64,000 bases of DNA from Halopseudomonas laoshanensis (GTDB lineage Bacteria > Pseudomonadota > Gammaproteobacteria > Pseudomonadales > Pseudomonadaceae), in NCBI RefSeq assembly GCF_008365385.1, contig NZ_QOVF01000001.1, positions 992,001-1,056,000 on the forward strand, written 5' to 3'. Below, in pieces: positions 36,757-44,918 of this stretch. The position numbers and the translations under genes are program-made. Below the pieces are notes generated by a model. That model saw nothing but the letters and a program-made list of their open reading frames with translations, made no database searches and was not told where the DNA came from. Each line of letters starts with the position of its first letter. Positions within the stretch are counted from its first letter, which is position 1.

Positions 36757-37661
36757 TGGTCGATATTCTCAGTTCGGCCCTGCAGCTGGAAGCGGCGCCT
36801 GGCATCGTTCTGCATGTACAACGTTTTCGACCAACCACTCCTTGCGCACCGATACTCCTGGTGCACGGGCTGGTGGAGGACGGACGAATATTCTACTCCC
36901 AGTCGGGCAAGGGGCTTGCACCCTGGCTGGCGCAGCTGGGCTATGACGTTTTTGTGCCGGATCTGCGCGGCCGTGGGCAGAGCACGCCGTCGCTCCAGCC
37001 CGGCATGCAGATTACTCAGCAGCAGCTGATTACCGAGGACATGCCAGCGCTTTTTGATCTGATTGAACGTGAGTATCCCGGAAAGCCGTTTTTCGCTGCC
37101 ACGCATTCCTGGGGCGGAGTCTGGTTGGCTAGCGCGCTGATTCGCCAGCCGCACTATTTGCCGCGGATCGCCGGTATGGTGCACTTCGGCTGCAAGCGGG
37201 TGATCTACCAGCGCAGTTTGCGCAAACGTATCATGATCGATCTTTTGTGGGGCAAGGTGGCCGGGCTATTGGGCCGGATCAAGGGCTTTATTCCCGCGCG
37301 TTCACTGGGCGCCGGTTCGGCGGATGAGTCCTGTGCACTTCACCGAGACAACCTGGCGTGGATGAACGGTGGCGAATGGCGTGATCTGGAGGACGGATTC
37401 GACTATGCTTTGGCATTGGACGCTTTGCACTGGCCGCCGGGTCTGTATCTGGCTGGCAAGCATGACCTTTATTTGGGCCATGTTGATGACGTGAAAGCCT
37501 TCGCCCGGGAGCTGGGCAACCATGATGCACAGATCGTATTGCTGGAGAAAGGCACAGGATGCTCCAGAGACTACGGTCATAACGATATGCTGACACACGC
37601 AAATGCGCGGGATGACCACTTTCCCCTGGTCCGTTCCTGGCTATTGCAGCACAGCAACTAA
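36756..37661 (+). CDS. alpha/beta hydrolase translationally coupled to hrpA
   Basis: This 301-residue hydrolase begins at the ATG overlapping the hrpA stop. Oxyanion region ILLVHGLVEDGRIFYSQ and DLRGRGQSTPSL are clear. The nucleophile elbow reads THSWGGVWL, so the first Gly of G-x-S-x-G is Thr. A candidate acid (KHDLYLGHVDD) and His (YGHNDML) follow, and a poly-basic patch KRVIYQRSLRKRIMIDLL lies between. No signal peptide. The fold is confident, the substrate is not; lipase or esterase activity on acyl chains is plausible given nearby fatty-acid genes. The frame is open upstream to 36621, inside hrpA. Confidence 0.82.
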   Translation: MVDILSSALQLEAAPGIVLHVQRFRPTTPCAPILLVHGLVEDGRIFYSQSGKGLAPWLAQLGYDVFVPDLRGRGQSTPSLQPGMQITQQQLITEDMPALFDLIEREYPGKPFFAATHSWGGVWLASALIRQPHYLPRIAGMVHFGCKRVIYQRSLRKRIMIDLLWGKVAGLLGRIKGFIPARSLGAGSADESCALHRDNLAWMNGGEWRDLEDGFDYALALDALHWPPGLYLAGKHDLYLGHVDDVKAFARELGNHDAQIVLLEKGTGCSRDYGHNDMLTHANARDDHFPLVRSWLLQHSN

Positions 37662-37748
37662 CTTATTCATGGACAGTCAGCCAATAGCGCGCTGTTCAGG
37701 CATTACCTCGATTGGTGATGCATTGCCCATAACAGAAGAGGACCGACC

Positions 37749-38870
37749 GTGCAGAAAGTCGTGATCAGCGGAACAGGTTTGTATACCCCGAGCAGCAGCA
37801 TCAGCAACGAAGAGTTGGTTGCCAGCTTCAATGGCTATGTCGAGCAGTTCAACAGCCGCAATGCTGCTGCCATTGAGGCAGGAACCGTCGCCGCGTTGGC
37901 ACCGTCCAGTACCGATTTCATCGAGAAGGCCTCGGGCATCAAGAGCCGCTTCGTGATGAACAAGAGCGGCATTCTGGATATCAACCGCATGAAACCGGAT
38001 ATCCCCGAGCGCAGCAATGACGAATGGTCGATCCTCTGCGAGATGGCGGTCAAGGCCGCTACTGAGGCTCTGGCTCGCGCTGGCCGCACTGCCGCGGATA
38101 TTGATGGGGTGATTGTTGCCTGCTCCAATCTGCAGCGTGCCTACCCGGCGATCGCAGTAGAGGTGCAGGAAGCGTTGGGCATTGAAGGTTTCGGCTTCGA
38201 CATGAACGTTGCCTGCTCGTCGGCGACCTTCGGTATTCAGGTCGCCGCCAACTCGGTGCAGCTCGGCCAGGCCCGCGCTATCTTGATGGTCAACCCGGAA
38301 ATCTGTACCGGCCACATGAACTTCTGTGACCGCGATAGCCACTTTATCTTTGGTGATGCCTGCACCGCGGTGATCGTTGAGCGCGCCGATCAGGCAGTGT
38401 CCGATTGCCAGTTCGACATTCTCGGCACCAAGCTGCTGACCAAGTTCTCCAACAACATCCGCAACAACTTCGGCTTCCTCAACCGCGCTGACGACAGCGG
38501 TGTGGGCAAGGATGACAAGCTCTTTGTTCAGCAGGGCCGCAAGGTGTTCAAGGATGTATGCCCGATGGTGGCAGAGCTGATCGGCGAGCACCTCAGGGAA
38601 TTCAATCTGCCGGTCAGCGATATTCGCCGATTCTGGTTGCACCAGGCCAACCTGAACATGAATATGCTGATCGCCCGCAAGCTGCTGGGCCGTGACCCGG
38701 AGGCGCATGAGGCACCCGTGGTGCTGGATGAGTACGCGAACACCAGTTCGGCCGGCTCGATTATCGCCTTCCACAAGCATCAGGAAGATCTACCCAGCGG
38801 CAGCCACGGGGTCATCTGCTCCTTTGGTGCGGGTTACTCCATTGGCAGCGTGATCGTGCGCAAGCATTAA
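37749..38870 (+). CDS. beta-ketoacyl-ACP synthase III-like condensing enzyme
   Basis: This 373-residue thiolase-fold condensing enzyme is of the KAS III (FabH) class. The catalytic triad is intact: Cys156 (NVACSSATFG), His298 (FWLHQANLNMNM) and Asn331 (DEYANTSSAGS). It is longer than E. coli FabH (317). The P. aeruginosa neighbour-matched homologue PA3286 is reported to condense octanoyl-CoA from beta-oxidation with malonyl-ACP, shunting degraded fatty acids back into synthesis; assigning that role here is inference. The GTG start at 37749 has AGAAGAGGACC upstream. Its TAA overlaps the ATG of the sigma-factor gene. Confidence 0.9.
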   Translation: MQKVVISGTGLYTPSSSISNEELVASFNGYVEQFNSRNAAAIEAGTVAALAPSSTDFIEKASGIKSRFVMNKSGILDINRMKPDIPERSNDEWSILCEMAVKAATEALARAGRTAADIDGVIVACSNLQRAYPAIAVEVQEALGIEGFGFDMNVACSSATFGIQVAANSVQLGQARAILMVNPEICTGHMNFCDRDSHFIFGDACTAVIVERADQAVSDCQFDILGTKLLTKFSNNIRNNFGFLNRADDSGVGKDDKLFVQQGRKVFKDVCPMVAELIGEHLREFNLPVSDIRRFWLHQANLNMNMLIARKLLGRDPEAHEAPVVLDEYANTSSAGSIIAFHKHQEDLPSGSHGVICSFGAGYSIGSVIVRKH

Positions 38871-39481
38871 TGAAGGAACTGGATGACGAGGAGCTGGTAG
38901 CGCTGCTGCTCAAGGGCGATCAGCCTGCTTTTCGTCATCTGGTCTATCGCTACCAAGGGGCAATGCGCGCAGTCGCGGTGGCGATTGTCGGTGGCTCACT
39001 GGCTGATGAAGTGGTGCAGGACAGCTGGTTGGCCGTCGTCAGGCACCTGCACAGTTTTGCCGGCCGGGCCACGCTGAAAACCTGGTTGATTACCGTCACT
39101 GCCAACACCGCGAAAACTCGGTTGAAACAGCAACGCCGGCAGGTGCAGCTGGATGACCGGAGCGGACCCCACGGTACCGTAGGCGCTGACCGTTTCCTGG
39201 CCGACGGTCATTGGCGCGTTGCTCCAGCGTCCTGGCATAGCGACTCACCCGAGGAGCTTCTGTGCGAGCAGCAATTGGCCGAATGCCTGGAACATACCCT
39301 TGCGTCCTTGTCTGAATTACAACGCAGCGTGCTGGTGTTGCGGGAACGTCAGGGTATTGAGTTGGCCGACATCTGTAATCTTCTGGATATTTCACTCTCC
39401 AATGCTCGTGTGTTATTGCACCGTGCCCGCTTGAGCGTGTTCGCTACCCTTGAACACTACGAGGTGACCGGAGAATGTTGA
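38870..39481 (+). CDS. ECF-type RNA polymerase sigma factor
   Basis: This 203-residue sigma-70 family factor has only regions 2 and 4. Region 2 spans residues 13-90 (PAFRHLVYRYQGAMRAVAVA, then DEVVQDSWLAVVRHLHSF and LKTWLITVTANTAKTRLKQQ). Region 4 is LASLSELQRSVLVLRERQGI then LADICNLLDISLSNARVLLH. A Gly/Asp/Arg-rich linker joins them. It starts at the ATG overlapping the KAS III stop (TAATG) and its end overlaps the zinc-finger gene, so the three are translationally coupled. The regulon and signal are unknown. Confidence 0.93.
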   Translation: MKELDDEELVALLLKGDQPAFRHLVYRYQGAMRAVAVAIVGGSLADEVVQDSWLAVVRHLHSFAGRATLKTWLITVTANTAKTRLKQQRRQVQLDDRSGPHGTVGADRFLADGHWRVAPASWHSDSPEELLCEQQLAECLEHTLASLSELQRSVLVLRERQGIELADICNLLDISLSNARVLLHRARLSVFATLEHYEVTGEC

Positions 39482-39708
39482 GTTGCAAAGACCTGGTGAT
39501 GCATTCCAGCGATCTGCTTGATGGCCGATTAAGCTTTCGGCGGCAGCTGGCTGTGCGAACGCATCTGGCTATTTGCTGGAAATGCCGCCGCTTTATTCGT
39601 CAATTGCGTATGGCTCAGCAGGTCATTCGCGCGCTGCCGGAAGATCCCATACCTAACGTGGATGCACTTGCGCAGAACCTGGCGGAGCGGCAACGGGGCG
39701 GCGGTTGA
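39475..39708 (+). CDS. small zinc-finger anti-sigma factor (zf-HC2/ZAS type)
   Basis: This 77-residue soluble protein starts 7 bases before the sigma stop. It contains the anti-sigma zinc motif H-x3-C-x2-C (HLAICWKC) preceded by Cys4 and by a helix ending LSFRRQLAVRT. No transmembrane segment follows, unlike most membrane anti-sigmas, so sensing is probably cytosolic (for example thiol or redox state) or another protein is needed. ZAS-type partners hold ECF factors inactive until zinc or the thiols change. Family assignment rests on the motif and on the position after a sigma factor. Confidence 0.85.
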   Translation: MLSCKDLVMHSSDLLDGRLSFRRQLAVRTHLAICWKCRRFIRQLRMAQQVIRALPEDPIPNVDALAQNLAERQRGGG

Positions 39709-40055
39709 ACCAGTAAGAGGGCGGTCGGCTTGCCAATGATGGAGTAACTGTCTCGATATTGTCTTCCAGTTGTCATGGCCCTGACACACCGCTGGCACAC
39801 CATGGCACCTGATTCATTCGGCTGCTGCCGCCTGTATCACTTTGTGCACTGCTCCTTGAGCCCCACTTCGGTGGGGCTTTTTTTGTAATCCCCATAATCC
39901 GCTATGTATTGCCCGCAGCTTCAAAAGTTCCTTGGAAATTTAAAACTTCATCTGACCGTAACCGTTTGTTCATCTGGGATTTCCATAATCGCTCCAGTCG
40001 AAACAACGACGTCACGTCACCTGAGCTGGCGTTTAAAAAACCTAGGAGATTACTG
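39709..40055 (+). terminator. sigma/anti-sigma operon terminator (39859-39884) within a 347-base intergenic region
   Basis: The stem AGCCCCAC / GTGGGGCT (39859-39866 with 39871-39878) closes on a stable TTCG tetraloop and runs into seven T residues. Bases 39709-39858 hold nothing I can name. After the terminator the sequence becomes AT-rich, as expected for the porin promoter, but I could not choose a convincing -35/-10 pair. The porin ribosome site TAGGAG is at 40043-40048. Confidence 0.85.
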
Positions 40056-41096
40056 ATGAATAAGAAGCTGCTTGCGATTGTTGTTGGGGCTGCTGCCGCC
40101 ATGCCGATGATGGCCATGGCCGATGTGAACGTCTATGGCCGTGCACACGTGTCCGTTGACTTTCTGGACGATGGCGCTGATTACTCCGAGACCAACCTTT
40201 CCAGCAACTCTTCGCGCCTGGGCTTCAAGGGCGATCATGAGATCAACCCGAACCTGACCGCTTTTTTCCAAATTGAACAGCAAATCGACTTCGGCACCGA
40301 TAACGGCAGTTCTTTTAACACTCGTGACACTTTCGTAGGTCTGGGCGGCAACTTTGGTGCCGTGCGCATGGGTCGTTTCGACAGCCCATTCAAGGCAGCA
40401 CGTGGCCCGGCCAACCTGTTCGGTGACCAAGTCGGTGATATGCGCAACCTGACTCGTGTTGGTAACGCCCGTTTCGATGAGCGTTATGACAACACAGTTG
40501 AGTACACCACTCCTGACTTCAGCGGTTTCACCGGTAAACTGGGCTACTCAGTGCATGAAACCACTGTGAACGAGCAGGACGTAGACACCGATACCATCAG
40601 CACATCTTTGAACTACGCCGGTTCAGTTGTCGAAGCCGCTATTGCTTATGAGCAGGCTGAAGAAGATACCGGTCGTGGCGAGCGTGAAGGTGTACGTCTG
40701 GCTGGTGCCTACAAGATCACCGACGCGATCAAGGCTGTTGCTTTCTATCAGACCGTTGATTACAAAAACGACTCTGTTACTGAAGAAGTTCGTGATCAGT
40801 TGACTGCCGATACTGTTGGTCTGGGTGCAGAGTTTAAAGTCGCCTCCAATACCGCCCTCAAAGGCATGTGGATGACTCGCGAATCAGATGCGGATAACTT
40901 TGACAGCGACATGTGGGTTGTTGGCGTAGAGCACAAGCTGGACAAAGCCGTACGCGTTTATGCCAACTACGCGCTGGTTGATAACGAAGATAATGCTGCT
41001 CTGACTCCTTGGAGCCAGGCTCGTACTGCCAGCCCAGACGGCGCTGCTGGTGAAGAGGCTACAGGTCTGACAGTAGGTCTGCGCTACGATTTCTGA
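40056..41096 (+). CDS. outer-membrane general porin (Gram-negative porin family)
   Basis: This 346-residue trimeric-porin-type beta-barrel has signal peptide MNKKLLAIVVGAAAAMPMMA and mature start DVNVYGRAHVSVDF. The pattern SSRLGFKGDHEINPNLTAFF, TRDTFVGLGGNFGAVRMGRF and the terminal aromatic GLRYDF are signatures of this family. The mature protein is rich in acidic residues. It probably passes small hydrophilic solutes. ATG 40056 has TAGGAG upstream; the frame is open from 39909 without a start signal. A strong terminator follows. Substrate preference is not visible. Confidence 0.92.
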   Translation: MNKKLLAIVVGAAAAMPMMAMADVNVYGRAHVSVDFLDDGADYSETNLSSNSSRLGFKGDHEINPNLTAFFQIEQQIDFGTDNGSSFNTRDTFVGLGGNFGAVRMGRFDSPFKAARGPANLFGDQVGDMRNLTRVGNARFDERYDNTVEYTTPDFSGFTGKLGYSVHETTVNEQDVDTDTISTSLNYAGSVVEAAIAYEQAEEDTGRGEREGVRLAGAYKITDAIKAVAFYQTVDYKNDSVTEEVRDQLTADTVGLGAEFKVASNTALKGMWMTRESDADNFDSDMWVVGVEHKLDKAVRVYANYALVDNEDNAALTPWSQARTASPDGAAGEEATGLTVGLRYDF

Positions 41097-41119
41097 TCTA
41101 GCGGTTTAGCCTTGTAATA

Positions 41120-41156
41120 CAAAAGGGTTGTGCCGAGAGGTACAACCCTTTTGTCA
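41120..41156 (+). terminator. intrinsic terminator after the porin gene
   Basis: A perfect 12-bp stem (CAAAAGGGTTGT / ACAACCCTTTTG) has its T-run within the descending arm and then TCATCTT. It works on both strands and lies 23 bases past the stop. Confidence 0.85.
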
Positions 41157-41253
41157 TCTTACTGACATCTTTCCGTCTTATTATCGCCCTCAACCGCTCT
41201 GCGGAAGCTCGTCCTTCTTCTAATTCTATTTGCAGCTATATCAAGGAGTTGTC

Positions 41254-41949
41254 ATGCGAAGTCTGTTCGTTATCGCTGTTGCCTGTATGCTCGCCGCCTG
41301 TGCCCAGCGAGAGCCGGTGAAACTCTATTCCGGTGCCGAGCAATCGACCGGGCAGATTGTCGTCGTGGAAATGCCCTACACCCTGGAAGTGCTGAACATC
41401 AATGGTCAGCCGGTCCCCGCCGCTAACAGCATGACCGGTAATCGTGACCGCAAGCTGCACCTGCAGCCTGGCCAGTATCGTATCAATGCTTATTATGAAG
41501 ATGTCTACGATATTGGCGGCGGCTTGAGCCATGAAGTGGTGCGCACCCGCAGTGCGACCTTCATGATTGACGGCAAGGCGGGCGACGTCTGGACGCTGGG
41601 CTTTGATGCGCCGGAAAACCTGGCTGAAGCACAGGCAATGAAAGACAACTTTGCTGGTTGGGCGCAGAACACGCGTACAGGTCAGCGCAACCCCACCGAG
41701 CCAGGCCCAGCCTATGTTTCCCTGGTAGGCCAGTTAATGGGGGGTGGCAACTCACCGACTTACTCCGAAGAGGTCAAGCCGTTGGGTGCTCAGGCAGCTG
41801 CCACCCCAGCGCCTATGGCTCCATCACAGGCTCCAGCTGCGCAACAGACCCTGCCGCATTCTGACGCTACTCTGACGACCCTGCAGCAACTGTGGTTGCT
41901 GCTCAGCCCAGAGAGCCGCAAGGCATTTTTGCAGTGGGCTGAAGAGTAA
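41254..41949 (+). CDS. DUF2057-like envelope lipoprotein
   Basis: This is a 231-residue secreted lipoprotein with lipobox MLAAC (Cys16). The body is beta-rich with a conserved block EMPYTLEVLNINGQPVPA and then GDVWTLGFDAPENLAEAQAM, which resembles the DUF2057 (YccT) family of periplasmic proteins. A low-complexity Ala/Pro/Gln segment near residues 180-205 leads to a C-terminal helix (LQQLWLLLSPESRKAFLQWA). ATG 41254 follows AAGGAG by 7 bases. The function is unknown. A weak terminator follows. Family assignment is by pattern and only moderately sure. Confidence 0.65.
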   Translation: MRSLFVIAVACMLAACAQREPVKLYSGAEQSTGQIVVVEMPYTLEVLNINGQPVPAANSMTGNRDRKLHLQPGQYRINAYYEDVYDIGGGLSHEVVRTRSATFMIDGKAGDVWTLGFDAPENLAEAQAMKDNFAGWAQNTRTGQRNPTEPGPAYVSLVGQLMGGGNSPTYSEEVKPLGAQAAATPAPMAPSQAPAAQQTLPHSDATLTTLQQLWLLLSPESRKAFLQWAEE

Positions 41950-41967
41950 AGCTCGTATCGGTATTGA

Positions 41968-41993
41968 AAACCCTGCTTTGGCGGGGTTTTTTT
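41968..41993 (+). terminator. intrinsic terminator after the lipoprotein gene
   Basis: The stem AAACCCTGC / GCGGGGTTT (one G-T wobble) with loop TTTG is followed by further T residues. It starts 18 bases after the stop codon. Confidence 0.75.
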
Positions 41994-42024
41994 ATGGGTG
42001 TTTGTTGGGAGGAAAATCAGAATG

Positions 42025-42177
42025 GATTCCCGCCTTCGCGGGAATGACGGTGGAAGTGCGGGAATGACGTCGAGGTGTAGGAATAACGTGGAGGTGTAGG
42101 AATAACGGGGGAGCTGTAGGAATGACGGTGGAAGTGTAGGAGTGACGGTGAAAATGTAGGAGTGACAGAGGTGAAGC
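42025..42177 (+). repeat. REP-like palindrome plus seven 19-20 bp tandem repeats
   Basis: A palindrome ATTCCCGC-CTTC-GCGGGAAT (42025-42044) is followed at once by a degenerate head-to-tail array, 42041-42177. The seven units start at 42041, 42061, 42080, 42099, 42119, 42139 and 42159. The consensus is GGAATGACGGTGGAAGTGTA, 19-20 bp per unit. The first unit begins inside the right arm of the palindrome, so the array appears to have expanded from the palindrome's flank. The 352 bases between the lipoprotein gene and 42302 hold no gene. On the minus strand the array is an open frame (in 41790-42263) that encodes only a repeated peptide. Confidence 0.85.
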
Positions 42178-42301
42178 GGCATGACAGTGGGAACGACTGA
42201 GCGGGATTGATGGATTGAGTCACAACGGAAATTAGGCAAAAGGATCTGCTGAGGCGCGTACATTGCTGCGAAGATCCGGTGCGGTGTGGCATGCTGTGCT
42301 G

Positions 42302-43426
42302 ATGAAAATACGCCAACTCGCCGCCATTGAAGAGGTCCCCGCTGAACAGTGGGATGGCCTGTTGACTAACGACTATCCGTTTATCCGCCATGCTTTTCTG
42401 GCCGCCCTGGAAGCCAGTGGCTCAGTGGGTGTGGAACAAGGTTGGGAGCCAGCGCATTTGCTGGTGGTCAACGCCGATAACAGCCTGCAGGCGGCTTTGC
42501 CGCTGTACCGCAAGATGCACTCCTACGGCGAATACGTGTTCGATTTTCAGTGGGCGCAGGCCTGGGAGCGAGCGGGGCAGGACTACTATCCCAAGCTGCT
42601 CGCCGCCATTCCCTATTCTCCGGTTCAAGGTCCGCGGCTGTTGGCGCGCTGCGAAACCAGCCGCGATCTGTTGCTGGAATACATCGATAACAATCTGCTG
42701 CACAAGCAGTCATCGGGTGCGCACTTGCTGTTCAATCTCGGTGAAGAAAATGTCAGCTTGCAGGCTGCCGGCTGGGTTCAGCGACTGGGTTGCCAGTTTC
42801 ACTGGTTCAACCGTGGTTATCAGCAGTTTGACGATTTTCTCGCCGCCTGCAATTCACGCAAGCGCAAAAACTTCCGCAAGGAACGGCAAGCTGTGGAAGC
42901 GCAGGGTATCAGCTTTCATTGGCTGTCTGGCGCCCAACTGACGACGCAGGTGTGGGACAGGTTCTATCCGTTCTATGCAGCCACCTATCTCAAGCGCGGC
43001 CAGCAGCCCTATCTGACTCCGGCGTTCTTCCGGATGTTGGGCGACTCCATGCCCGATGCCATCCGCCTGGTCTTCGCCCGGCATGGTGACCGCGATGTAG
43101 CAGGGGCATTTTTCCTGGCGGACGGTAATGCACTGTACGGACGCTACTGGGGCTGCCTGGAGGAATATGACCGGTTGCACTTCGAAACCTGTTTCTATCA
43201 GGGCATGGAGCGGTGCATTGCCGAAGGCCTGGCACGCTTCGATGCCGGTGCGCAGGGCGAGCACAAACTGATACGGGGTTTCGAGCCGGTGCTGACGCAA
43301 TCCTGGCACAAACTGCAGGAGCCTCTGCACGCAGCGGTGGCGGATTTTCTGGTGCGTGAGCGAGAGGGGGTGCAGGCTTATCATCTGGAAGCGCGGGGCT
43401 ATCTGCCCTATCGGCAAGCCGAGTAG
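42302..43426 (+). CDS. GNAT/FemAB-like protein of the DUF482 type
   Basis: This 374-residue protein belongs to a family of acyltransferase-fold proteins often labelled peptidogalycan or FemAB-like. Visible landmarks are DYPFIRHAFLAALEASGSVG, QGWEPAHLLV, CNSRKRKNFRKERQAVEAQG, and VFARHGDRDVAGAFFLADGN followed by ALYGRYWGC, the last resembling the strand and loop of a GNAT core. The ending EPVLTQSWHKL is also conserved in relatives I recall. No signal or membrane segment, so cytosolic. The substrate is unknown. ATG 42302 is preferred over a start at 42263; its ribosome site is poor. Confidence 0.82.
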   Translation: MKIRQLAAIEEVPAEQWDGLLTNDYPFIRHAFLAALEASGSVGVEQGWEPAHLLVVNADNSLQAALPLYRKMHSYGEYVFDFQWAQAWERAGQDYYPKLLAAIPYSPVQGPRLLARCETSRDLLLEYIDNNLLHKQSSGAHLLFNLGEENVSLQAAGWVQRLGCQFHWFNRGYQQFDDFLAACNSRKRKNFRKERQAVEAQGISFHWLSGAQLTTQVWDRFYPFYAATYLKRGQQPYLTPAFFRMLGDSMPDAIRLVFARHGDRDVAGAFFLADGNALYGRYWGCLEEYDRLHFETCFYQGMERCIAEGLARFDAGAQGEHKLIRGFEPVLTQSWHKLQEPLHAAVADFLVREREGVQAYHLEARGYLPYRQAE

Positions 43427-43450
43427 GGCAGAGCCGCCGCTGCAGCAGGA

Positions 43451-44017
43451 TTACTCTTCGGACGCTTCTACGCGCTTGGCGCTGATGATGGTGACCGGGC
43501 TGCTGGGAACGTTCTGGTGCATGCCCTGGGTGCTGGTCGGTACCTTGGCAATGGTCTCTACCACGTGCTGGCCGTCGACCACTTCACCGAAAACCGCATA
43601 ACCGAAATCACGACCGCCGTGGTTGAGGAAGTCATTGCTGCCCAGGTTGATAAAGAATTGGCTGGTGGCACTGTCCACTACCTGAGTGCGAGCCATGGCC
43701 AGCGTATAGCGCTTGTTCAGCAGGCCATTATCCGCCTCGTTCTTGATCGGCTGACCCACGTCACGCTGGCGCATGTCTGGGGTGAATCCACCGCCTTGAA
43801 TCATGAAACCGGGAATAACCCGATGGAAGATCAGCCCGTCATAATGCCCAGCGTCAGCGTAACGCAGGAAGTTCTCAACGCTGATCGGCGCCTTTTCGGC
43901 GTACAGTTCAATCAGCATGTCGCCATGACTGGTTTCCAGCATGACGCGCGGATTCTCGGCCGCAGCAGTGGTAGCGAACATCAACAGGGCACAGGCGCCA
44001 ATCAGGCGTTTCAACAT
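43451..44017 (-). CDS. ppiA: periplasmic cyclophilin-type peptidyl-prolyl isomerase
   Basis: This 188-residue protein has a cleavable signal ([20 protein letters not shown]) and a cyclophilin domain. Active-site landmarks are [20 protein letters not shown] (Arg in FHRV), [19 protein letters not shown] and [15 protein letters not shown]. It catalyses cis-trans isomerisation of prolyl bonds in exported proteins. It starts at ATG 44017 with GGAG upstream. The upstream hydrolase gene is only 14 bases away on the same strand, so they are probably cotranscribed. Confidence 0.93.
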   Translation of the reverse strand: MLKRLIGACALLMFATTAAAENPRVMLETSHGDMLIELYAEKAPISVENFLRYADAGHYDGLIFHRVIPGFMIQGGGFTPDMRQRDVGQPIKNEADNGLLNKRYTLAMARTQVVDSATSQFFINLGSNDFLNHGGRDFGYAVFGEVVDGQHVVETIAKVPTSTQGMHQNVPSSPVTIISAKRVEASEE

Positions 44018-44031
44018 TGTTATTCTCCGTT

Positions 44032-44856
44032 TTAGAGGGGCTGGTTCATAGCGTTTTGAGTGGGTGCAGCAGACCCTGATTGCCGCAAAAAGTCCAGCAG
44101 CAGGGCGTTAAAATTGTCGGCCTGATCGATCGGCGTGCCGTGACGGGAATCCTCAATGACCTCAAGCCGTGCATCGCCAAGCCGGCTGACATACTCACGC
44201 TTGCTTTCAACCGGTGTGTAGTCCTGGTCGCCGCTGATCACCAGCACCGGGCAATTGATGCGGTCGAGGCGGTCACTCACCCCCCAGCCAATAATCGCAC
44301 GTAAGGAGGCCAGGTACGCACTTCGGTCATTCTCGTTCCAGCGGCTTTCAAACGTTTCACGAATGGATGCGTGCTCGGGCTTGGGGAACAGCAGCTTGGC
44401 CAAACCGCGAGCAGTTACCGATAACGGCAACACATGGGCAAAGAACAAGCGTTTGGCGACCATCAGGTATTCAGCCGGTTTACGCGGAATCACTTCCGGC
44501 GCGCTGTTGACGATGGTCAGGCTAGCGGGCAATTCCGGGCGCTGGGTGGCCAATTGGAAAGCAATCATGCCGCCCATGGAAATGCCGACGATATGCGGCT
44601 TTTCCAGGTTCAACTGCTCGATAAAGGCGATGCAGTCGTCGGCGAAGCCTTTGATTGAATACCCACCCTTGGGCTTGTCGCTTTGACCGTGGCCGCGCAT
44701 ATCCAGGCAGATCACCCGATATTGCGGCAGCAGGCTGGGCAGCTGATATTCCCAGTCACGGGTGCTGGAGCCCAGCCCGTGGATCAACAGCACCACTTCG
44801 CCGTCGCCCTGGTCCGTGTAAAACAGGCTACAGCCATTAATCATCGCGTGCGGCAT
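44032..44856 (-). CDS. alpha/beta-fold hydrolase (3-oxoadipate enol-lactonase/esterase-like)
   Basis: This 274-residue hydrolase has oxyanion loop [29 protein letters not shown], nucleophile elbow [10 protein letters not shown], acid [13 protein letters not shown] and His SRHGTPID. Motif spacing is that of the broad AB_hydrolase_1 family, which holds esterases, lactonases and C-C hydrolases; the reaction cannot be fixed by sequence alone. No signal peptide. Start ATG 44856 has AGGA at proper distance; a second ATG at 44844 is possible. Its stop is followed 14 bases later by ppiA. Confidence 0.87.
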   Translation of the reverse strand: MPHAMINGCSLFYTDQGDGEVVLLIHGLGSSTRDWEYQLPSLLPQYRVICLDMRGHGQSDKPKGGYSIKGFADDCIAFIEQLNLEKPHIVGISMGGMIAFQLATQRPELPASLTIVNSAPEVIPRKPAEYLMVAKRLFFAHVLPLSVTARGLAKLLFPKPEHASIRETFESRWNENDRSAYLASLRAIIGWGVSDRLDRINCPVLVISGDQDYTPVESKREYVSRLGDARLEVIEDSRHGTPIDQADNFNALLLDFLRQSGSAAPTQNAMNQPL

Positions 44857-44918
44857 GGTCCGGTCCTGTGTAAAAAGGGATGCAGAACTTCTATTCTAGC
44901 CAGCATCCCGTGCAGATG

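Noticed and set aside
37677..38780. A 367-codon minus-strand frame over the KAS III-like gene
   Set aside because: The catalytic Cys-His-Asn triad is on the plus strand; the opposite frame has no domain.
42041..42177. Tandem repeats considered as a CRISPR array
   Set aside because: Units of 19-20 bp are head to tail with no unique spacers, no leader and no cas genes.
41790..42263. A minus-strand frame of 157 codons over the tandem repeats
   Set aside because: Its protein is a low-complexity peptide from the repeated DNA and overlaps the lipoprotein gene end.
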